Shown: in pieces, positions 1-4,930 of the stretch
How the letters are laid out: each line of letters starts with the position of its first letter
Numbering within the stretch: position 1 is the stretch's first letter
Assembly (NCBI GenBank): GCA_946886875.1
Contig: CAMPJN010000172.1
Span: forward strand, 1 to 7,796
Reading direction: 5' to 3'
From: an uncultured Pseudomonas sp.
Lineage (GTDB): Bacteria; Pseudomonadota; Gammaproteobacteria; Pseudomonadales; Pseudomonadaceae
DNA: 7,796 bases
The notes under the pieces: generated by a model
What the model was told of the DNA's origin: nothing
Databases searched by the model: none
The model's input: only the letters and a program-made list of their open reading frames with translations
Translations under genes and position numbers: made by a program

Positions 1-329
1 CGGGCAATATCACCTTCGCCAGCAACTCGGCGGATATTTCCAGCGGCTTTTATTCAACCCTGAATTCGCTGGTATTGGTGTTCAAGGAGTTCGATAAGAA
101 CGGCATCGATATCGTCGGCCATACCGACAGTACCGGCTCCATGGAGCTGAACCAGAACCTGTCGAACCGCCGTGCGCAAAGCGTCGCTTCCTACCTGTCC
201 AGCAACGGCGTGCCGGCGCAGCGGATTTCCGCCTACGGTGCCGGCCCGAACCAGCCGATCGCCAGTAATGCGACCGAAGCCGGTCGCGCGCAGAACCGTC
301 GGGTCGAGATCAACCTGCGGCCGCTATAA
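1..329 (+). CDS. OmpA-family (YiaD-like) outer-membrane protein, C-terminal part
   Basis: Only the last 108 codons are present (first whole codon at 3, TAA at 327-329); the N-terminus lies off the window. The visible part is a complete-looking OmpA C-terminal domain, which in this family binds the diaminopimelate of peptidoglycan and so tethers the outer membrane to the wall. The signature runs GHTDSTG, then N..LS.RRA..V..YL...GV...RI..YGAG, then PIASN, and ends AQNRRVEINL. The Asp of GHTD and the Arg of NRRVEI are the ligand-binding residues known for the family. From memory the stretch closely follows E. coli YiaD, an OmpA-type lipoprotein, including the PIASN and the short tail after RVEI. 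The missing part would be expected to carry a lipobox signal peptide and a glycine-zipper segment, but this cannot be seen. A strong terminator follows 23 bases after the stop, so it is transcriptionally separate from the kinase gene downstream. Confidence 0.93.
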   Translation, partial: GNITFASNSADISSGFYSTLNSLVLVFKEFDKNGIDIVGHTDSTGSMELNQNLSNRRAQSVASYLSSNGVPAQRISAYGAGPNQPIASNATEAGRAQNRRVEINLRPL

Positions 330-352
330 GCTCGTACTCCTCGTTTCAGCAG

Positions 353-381
353 AAAGGCCCCTCTAAAACAGGGGCCTTTTT
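353..381 (+). terminator. Rho-independent terminator of the OmpA-family gene
   Basis: A perfect 10-bp stem, AAAGGCCCCT (353-362) with AGGGGCCTTT (370-379), has a 7-base loop and runs into a T tract (377-381). The arms begin with A and end with T, so the hairpin could also act weakly on the other strand, but no minus-strand gene ends here. Confidence 0.93.
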
Positions 382-400
382 GCCGTCTGTCGACTGCCTG

Positions 401-417
401 TTGGCAAAGGGCCTGCA
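401..417 (+). promoter_or_regulatory. Candidate sigma-54 (RpoN) promoter upstream of the hybrid kinase
   Basis: The 17 bases read TTGGCAAAGGGCCTGCA. Against the general RpoN pattern YTGGCACGRNNNTTGCW, 11 of the 14 specified positions agree, and the GG (403-404) and GC (415-416) elements have the exact 12-base offset that RpoN requires. Transcription would begin near 428, giving a leader of almost 200 bases before the kinase ATG. No convincing sigma-70 -35/-10 pair with 16-18 bp spacing was seen in the same gap. A single match in GC-rich DNA can be chance, and no activator binding sites were identified. Confidence 0.35.
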
Positions 418-442
418 CGGTAAATCCTGGCTAGACTGCTTT

Positions 443-548
443 CAGAGGGTGTGAAAAAACTCTCGCCTATTGCGACCGCCTCCAAGCGCCTTGTGGCGAA
501 TGTCTGGAGGCGCTCTCGTTACGGCGCTCGATATTTTCACCACCTCTG
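443..548. repeat. 106-bp imperfect inverted repeat, MITE-like or structured leader
   Basis: Outer arms 443-457 and 534-548 pair at 13 of 15 positions (CAGAGGGTGTGAAAA against the reverse complement CAGAGGTGGTGAAAA). Weaker pairing, including G-T pairs, continues outward to about 439 and 552. A central arm pair is perfect over 8 bp, CGCCTCCA (477-484) with TGGAGGCG (505-512), and encloses a small hairpin CGCC-ttgt-GGCG (487-498). The sequence between outer and inner arms is also roughly symmetrical. No open reading frame of interest lies inside, and no clear target-site duplication was found at the ends. It fits a miniature inverted-repeat element, or a folded 5' leader of the kinase transcript. 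There is no T tract, so it is not a simple terminator. Confidence 0.55.
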
Positions 549-611
549 AGGGGGAGCCGTGCAGTGCCCGTGAACGTTCCGGCTGCGTGCTCGCCCGATA
601 TGGAGTCATTC

Positions 612-617
612 AGGAGG
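612..617 (+). promoter_or_regulatory. Ribosome binding site of the hybrid kinase
   Basis: AGGAGG lies four bases before the ATG at 622. It is a full Shine-Dalgarno match and supports this start over later in-frame starts, as does the membrane segment that begins at about residue 14. Confidence 0.85.
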
Positions 618-621
618 GCTC

Positions 622-3600
622 ATGGAAGACCGGCATCGTTCCATTCCTCCCCGACCCTGGCGCGCGCTAGGTGTGACCCTGGCACTGCTGTTCGGGCTGG
701 GAGGCTTGACCATCTGGCAGTGGCAAGCGCTGGAAGCACGCAACCTGGAGGAAAACCGTCAACGCTTTCAGGTCGCGGCGCAGGAAGTGGGGCAGCGCGT
801 CGAGGCGCGTATGCACGCTTACGAGATGGTGCTGCGCGGTATTGCCGGGCTGATGATCGGCAGCGAGCGGGTTATCTTGGCGCAGTGGGACAGGGTGGTC
901 GACCAGTTGCGCTTGCAGGATCGTTACCCCGGCATCATGGCGCTCGGTTGGGCGCGCCATTTCACCCAGGGCGAGCTTGACGCTTATCTGGCTGATCCCG
1001 AAGTACGCCAGCGCAAGGATTTTTCCCCATTTCCGCCTGGGGCGCGCGACGAGTATGTGCTGATCGACTTCATCAGCCCGCTGGACTGGCGCAATCGCCG
1101 AGCCCAGGGCTTCGACATGCTCAGCGAACCGGTGCGCCGGAGCGCCATCGAGCAAGCGCGCAACAGTGGCGGTGCCACGCTTAGCGCACCGCTCACCCTG
1201 AAGCAGGAAACCCAGGAAGACGCCCAAGGCGGCGTGTTGTTGTACCTGCCGGTATTTCACCCGGACATGCCCCTGGCAAGCGAAGAAGAGCGTCATGCCG
1301 CACTCTTGGGCTTGGTCTATGGAGCTTTTCGCATTGAGGACCTGATTGCCGGGATATTTGGCTCGCAGAGCCGTCTGTTCGACATCGCGATCAAGGATCG
1401 ACACGCTCCGGGCGGCACCATGCTCAAGGATGACGTATCGCTTGGCGGCTGGACGCCGGGTTTTCGTCAGACCTTGGAGTTACCGTTCTATGGTCGCACC
1501 TGGCTGATCGAGGTAACCAGCACCGCCAGCTACGAAGCCGCCCTGGGTGGGGGGAACATGGCCTTCAGCTTGTGGATGGGCCTGGCCGCCGCCACCTTGC
1601 TGGCGCTGTTGGTTGGTGGCTACCTGTACCTGCGCGAGCGCCAACTCTATGTCAACAGCCTGACCACCGGGCAGCTCAGCGAGCGCGAGCAGCGCTTTCG
1701 TCTGCTGATCGAGCGCCTGCCGGTGGCAACCTTGTTGTGCAATGCCGAGGGCCGCATCGAGATGGCCAATCAGCGTGCCGCAGAACTGCTCGATTGCCCG
1801 TCGCAGGCGTTGATTGGCGAGATGGTACGGCGCTTTCTGCCGATGATCGGTCAGCTCGGCGATCTGGTCGACGAAGCCGATACGCCGATGATGGCCAACG
1901 ACTACGAGGCGCGCCGCGGCGATGGCGAGAATATTCCGGTGACCTTGAGCTTGAGCGTGCTGGCGGTGTCCGGTGGGGCCAATTATCTGCTCAACCTGAT
2001 CGATCTGAGAGCGCGCAAGGGCGCCGAAGAACGCTTCCGTCTGGTGGTCGAGGCGTCGCCGAATGCCATAGTGCTGGTCGACAATCGTGGGCAGATTGTC
2101 ATGGTCAATCGGCAAACCGAGCAAATGTTCGGCTACGACCGTCAGGAGCTGCTCGGCCAAGCGGTGGAGAAGCTACTGCCCGGCGACCAGCGCAAAGGAC
2201 ACGTCGGGTTACGCCGTGGTTACCAGGAAAACCCCGAGCCGCGGCGCATGGGTAACAACCGCGAACTATTCGGCCAGCATCGCGATGGCCGGCTGATTCC
2301 GCTGGAGGTGGGCCTGTCGCCATTGCGCAGCGGTCAGGAAAGCTGGGTGCAGGCGGTGATCATCGATATCAGCGAGCGTAAGGCCGCCGAGCAACGCTTC
2401 CGTCTGGTGGTCGAGGCGTCGCCGAATGCCATAGTGCTGGTCGACAGCCGCGGTCAGATCGCCATGGTCAACCAGCAGGCCGAGCAATTGTTCGGTTACT
2501 CGCGCCAGGAGCTGTTCGGCCAGTCGGTGGAAATGTTGTTGCCCAAGGATCTGCGACATAGCCACGTGTCTTCCCGTCGCGGTTACCAGGACAACCCCGA
2601 ACCGCGGCGCATGGGCAGCAACCGCGACCTGTTCGGCCAGCACCGCGACGGCCGGCTGATCCCTCTGGAGGTCGGGTTGTCACCGATTCGCAGTGGCGAC
2701 GACACCCTGGTGCAGGCGGTCATCATCGATATCAGCGAGCGCAAGGCCGCTGAACATCGCCTGCGTGACCAGGCCGAGCAACTGGTATTGGCCAACCGCT
2801 ATAAGTCCGAATTCCTCGCCAATATGTCCCACGAGTTGCGCACACCGCTCAACAGCATCCTGATCCTCAGCGACCAGCTGCGCCAGAACAGCGCCGGTAA
2901 TCTCACCGCCAAACAGGCCAAGCATGCCGATATCGTGCACCGAGCCGGCAGCGACCTGTTGCAACTGATCAATAGCGTGCTCGATCTGGCCAAGGTCGAG
3001 TCGGGGCGCATGCAGGTCAAGCTGGAGCCGCTGAATGTGCAGGAGATGCTGGTCGAACTGGATTCGAGCATGCGCCCCATGGCCGAGTTGAAAGGGCTGT
3101 ATCTGCGCACGCAACTGGAACCAGGGGTGCCGCGGGTGATCAACAGCGACCGCGTGCGCTTGCACCAGATCCTGCGCAACCTGCTCTCCAACTCGCTGAA
3201 GTTCACCGAGCAGGGCGAGGTGAGCCTGACGATCGCCTACGAGCCCCATGGTCGTGCCGACGGTGGCGAGCAGTTGAGCTTTATCGTGAGCGACAGCGGT
3301 ATCGGCATCGCTGCCGAGCAGCATGAGCAGATTTTTCAGGCGTTCCAGCAAATCGACGGTTCCCCCAGCCGCCGTTTCGGCGGCACCGGATTAGGGCTGG
3401 CGATCACCCGCAAGCTGGTGCAGGCGCTCGGTGGCGAAGTCAGTTTGCAGAGTACGCCGGGGCAAGGCTCATGCTTCACCGTGCGCTTGCCGGTGCAATG
3501 CCTCGGCGACCAGTCGGGCGACAGCGCCAGTGACGAAGGGCCTCAGCGCAGCGGCTCCGGGCCGGCGGTGCTGATCGTCGAAGACGACAGCAACTTCGCC

Positions 3601-4770
3601 GCGGTGATGATCGACGAGGCCCATGCCCATGGCTTTTCCTGCGTGCATTGCCGTACTGGCGTGCAGGCGCTCAACCTGCTGCAGGGGCAGCGTTTCAGCG
3701 CGGTGATCCTGGATATTCTGTTGCCGGACATCAGCGGCTGGCAGCTGTTTCGCCGTTTGCGCAGCCAGGTCAGTCATCGGGCCACGCCGGTGCATATCAT
3801 TTCCTGTGTGCCGCAACCGGCCAATTGGAACGAGGACGGCACCCGCTACCTGGTCAAGCCCATCGCTCGGGAGGAGATTGAACAGGTGTTTCGCGATTTG
3901 CAGCAGGCCGGCCCGGTTCCGCTGCCGTCGTTGTTGCTGGTCGAAGGCATCGCTACCGAGCGCGAGTACTACCGTGGTTACCTGCAGCAGCTGGGCTTCG
4001 ATGTGGTTGCCAGCGCCACTGCCGAGCAGGCTCGCCTGGCCTATGCCGAGCGGCATTTCGCCGCCCTGGTGATCGATCTCGACCTGGACGACCAGGACGG
4101 CTTCGAACTGCTCGCAGAGCTGGACCGGCAGCGTCCGCTGGACGGCATGCGGGTGGTGATCAATACCGGGGTGGATATCACCCGATCGACCCTGCAGCGT
4201 CTGAGGCGCTACAGCGCCGTGGTGGTGCGCAAGCAGGGCGAGGATTTGCAGGCGTTGAGTCTCGCCGTGCAGGGCTTTCTTGGCAGTGTGCGCGATCTCG
4301 ATCAAGGGCCATTGTCCGCCGTCAGTCGGGTCGAGCACGCGCTGGACGGGCACCGCGTGTTACTGGTGGACGACGATGTGCGCAATGTCTATGCCCTGAG
4401 CGCTTTGCTCGATGAGGCCGGGCTTGATGTCAGTACCGCCAAGGACGGTATCGAAGCGATTGCCCGTTATCAGAGCAAGCCCTTCGACCTGATCCTGATG
4501 GATATCGCCATGCCCAACATGGATGGCTATACCGCTATCCGGCTGCTCAAGCAGGAACATCGATGCAGCATTCCGATCATCGCCTTGACCGCCCATGCGA
4601 TGAAGGGTGATCGGGAGAAATGCATGGCCGCGGGCGCCGACGATTATCTGGCCAAGCCGGTCAGCCGCGACGAATTGCTGAGCACCTTGGCGCGCTGGCT
4701 CAATGGCAGCAAAACGCCCAATAAACCGTCCGCGCCACCGGAGGCGGAGGTACGCGATTTTCTCGCTTGA
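622..4770 (+). CDS. Hybrid sensor histidine kinase, CHASE-PAS-PAS-PAS-HisKA-HATPase-REC-REC-REC
   Basis: This is a 1382-residue inner-membrane sensor that should autophosphorylate on His and pass the phosphate to its own receivers. Membrane segments lie at about 14-34 and 313-337. The periplasmic part between them is a CHASE domain (about 67-245, with GFDMLSEP at 163-170), a ligand-binding module. PAS1 covers about 354-470; PAS2 (472-592) and PAS3 (593-713) are near-copies. HisKA has SHELRTPLN with phospho-acceptor H737. The HATPase (about 843-959) keeps the N-box N853/N857, DSGIGI at 891 and GGTGLGL at 920. REC1 (about 982-1094) has E987-D988-D989, D1031 and K1079. REC2 (about 1103-1218) keeps D1152 and K1204 but has VEG where the acidic pair should be. 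REC3 (about 1245-1360) is canonical: D1250-D1252, D1294, T1323, K1345. No HPt domain is present. The next gene encodes a receiver-bearing c-di-GMP enzyme, a likely partner (inference). The family is certain; the signal is unknown. Confidence 0.96.
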   Translation: MEDRHRSIPPRPWRALGVTLALLFGLGGLTIWQWQALEARNLEENRQRFQVAAQEVGQRVEARMHAYEMVLRGIAGLMIGSERVILAQWDRVVDQLRLQDRYPGIMALGWARHFTQGELDAYLADPEVRQRKDFSPFPPGARDEYVLIDFISPLDWRNRRAQGFDMLSEPVRRSAIEQARNSGGATLSAPLTLKQETQEDAQGGVLLYLPVFHPDMPLASEEERHAALLGLVYGAFRIEDLIAGIFGSQSRLFDIAIKDRHAPGGTMLKDDVSLGGWTPGFRQTLELPFYGRTWLIEVTSTASYEAALGGGNMAFSLWMGLAAATLLALLVGGYLYLRERQLYVNSLTTGQLSEREQRFRLLIERLPVATLLCNAEGRIEMANQRAAELLDCPSQALIGEMVRRFLPMIGQLGDLVDEADTPMMANDYEARRGDGENIPVTLSLSVLAVSGGANYLLNLIDLRARKGAEERFRLVVEASPNAIVLVDNRGQIVMVNRQTEQMFGYDRQELLGQAVEKLLPGDQRKGHVGLRRGYQENPEPRRMGNNRELFGQHRDGRLIPLEVGLSPLRSGQESWVQAVIIDISERKAAEQRFRLVVEASPNAIVLVDSRGQIAMVNQQAEQLFGYSRQELFGQSVEMLLPKDLRHSHVSSRRGYQDNPEPRRMGSNRDLFGQHRDGRLIPLEVGLSPIRSGDDTLVQAVIIDISERKAAEHRLRDQAEQLVLANRYKSEFLANMSHELRTPLNSILILSDQLRQNSAGNLTAKQAKHADIVHRAGSDLLQLINSVLDLAKVESGRMQVKLEPLNVQEMLVELDSSMRPMAELKGLYLRTQLEPGVPRVINSDRVRLHQILRNLLSNSLKFTEQGEVSLTIAYEPHGRADGGEQLSFIVSDSGIGIAAEQHEQIFQAFQQIDGSPSRRFGGTGLGLAITRKLVQALGGEVSLQSTPGQGSCFTVRLPVQCLGDQSGDSASDEGPQRSGSGPAVLIVEDDSNFAAVMIDEAHAHGFSCVHCRTGVQALNLLQGQRFSAVILDILLPDISGWQLFRRLRSQVSHRATPVHIISCVPQPANWNEDGTRYLVKPIAREEIEQVFRDLQQAGPVPLPSLLLVEGIATEREYYRGYLQQLGFDVVASATAEQARLAYAERHFAALVIDLDLDDQDGFELLAELDRQRPLDGMRVVINTGVDITRSTLQRLRRYSAVVVRKQGEDLQALSLAVQGFLGSVRDLDQGPLSAVSRVEHALDGHRVLLVDDDVRNVYALSALLDEAGLDVSTAKDGIEAIARYQSKPFDLILMDIAMPNMDGYTAIRLLKQEHRCSIPIIALTAHAMKGDREKCMAAGADDYLAKPVSRDELLSTLARWLNGSKTPNKPSAPPEAEVRDFLA
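2032..2757 (+). repeat. Tandem 363-bp duplication encoding PAS2 and PAS3
   Basis: Unit 1 is 2032-2394 and unit 2 is 2395-2757, each exactly 121 codons, in phase and without a spacer. By eye about 97 of 121 residues are identical (24 differences). Bases 2030-2083 and 2393-2446 are identical over 54 nt, codon third positions included, while the middle of the unit has diverged (for example LLPGDQRKG against LLPKDLRHS). The ends, from VQAVIIDISERKAAE onward, are again almost identical. PAS1 is clearly different, so the duplication happened within the gene after PAS1 was in place. The pattern of identical edges and a diverged centre is what local gene conversion or selection on the core would leave. 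Confidence 0.92.
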
Positions 4771-4850
4771 TACGGTGTCGGTGGTTCAGTAGTGAGGCCG
4801 TGGACCAAGCGTTCATGGTCGTTGCAGGCATGCAGAGCTATACCGTAGCA

Positions 4851-4885
4851 GCGGGTTGCAGGCGAGACGCACTCGCCCGGCCCGC
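4851..4885 (+). other. Stem-loop in the leader of the REC-PAS-GGDEF-EAL gene
   Basis: The outer stem is GCGGG (4851-4855) with CCCGC (4881-4885); the inner stem is GGCGAG (4861-4866) with CTCGCC (4872-4877) around the 5-base loop ACGCA. Unpaired bases between the stems are TTGCA on one side and CGG on the other. It ends 35 bases before the Shine-Dalgarno and has no T tract, so it is not a terminator. It could stabilise the 3' end of the kinase message or modulate translation of the next gene; both are inference. It also argues that the upstream in-frame start at 4856 is not the real one. Confidence 0.5.
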
Positions 4886-4919
4886 AAGGTATTCACGGGT
4901 TTTGGCGTCGCCAGAACGC

Positions 4920-4926
4920 AGGAGGT
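4920..4926 (+). promoter_or_regulatory. Ribosome binding site that fixes the start at 4931
   Basis: AGGAGGT ends four bases before the ATG at 4931. The longest open frame begins 25 codons earlier at 4856, but that stretch is Arg-rich, has no Shine-Dalgarno of its own, lies within a stem-loop, and is not part of any receiver domain. The receiver strand LLVVDD begins naturally about 14 residues after the 4931 start. Confidence 0.85.
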
Positions 4927-4930
4927 AGGC

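Larger units (their letters stand above)
4771..4930 (+). other. Intergenic spacer between kinase and c-di-GMP gene
   Basis: The 160 bases hold no hairpin followed by a T tract, so read-through from the kinase gene into the next gene is plausible and the pair may form an operon. A weak dyad GACCA-N8-TGGTC lies at 4803-4820, and a -10-like TATACC at 4839-4844 has no -35 at a proper distance. The clearest structure is the stem-loop at 4851-4885, listed separately. No separate promoter could be supported. Confidence 0.5.

Noticed and set aside
401..437. Sigma-70 promoter with TTGGCA as -35
   Set aside because: The possible -10 boxes TAAATC and TAGACT are 14 and 25 bp away, outside the usual spacing.
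477..512. The inner hairpin as a CRISPR repeat or terminator
   Set aside because: There is one copy only with no regularly spaced repeats, and no T tract follows it.
470..670. Small plus-strand open frame across the leader and the kinase start
   Set aside because: It overlaps the inverted repeat and the kinase start in another frame, has no ribosome site and encodes nothing recognisable.
3469..4353. Long open frame of 294 codons on the minus strand inside the kinase receivers
   Set aside because: It mirrors the codon positions of the kinase gene, is rich in His, Gln and Arg, resembles no family and has no ribosome site of note. Such shadow frames are expected in GC-rich genes; the same holds for the other long antisense frames at 667-1404, 1480-2160, 2680-3351, 5108-5950 and 6365-7081.
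4803..4844. Dyad GACCA-N8-TGGTC and TATACC -10-like box as an internal promoter and operator
   Set aside because: No -35 element lies 16-18 bp before the box, and five-base arms with an eight-base gap arise often by chance.
4856..4930. Upstream in-frame start that would give a 739-residue REC-PAS-GGDEF-EAL protein
   Set aside because: The 25 extra residues are Arg-rich and non-conserved in style, the start lies in a stem-loop without a Shine-Dalgarno, and the ATG at 4931 has AGGAGGT in place.
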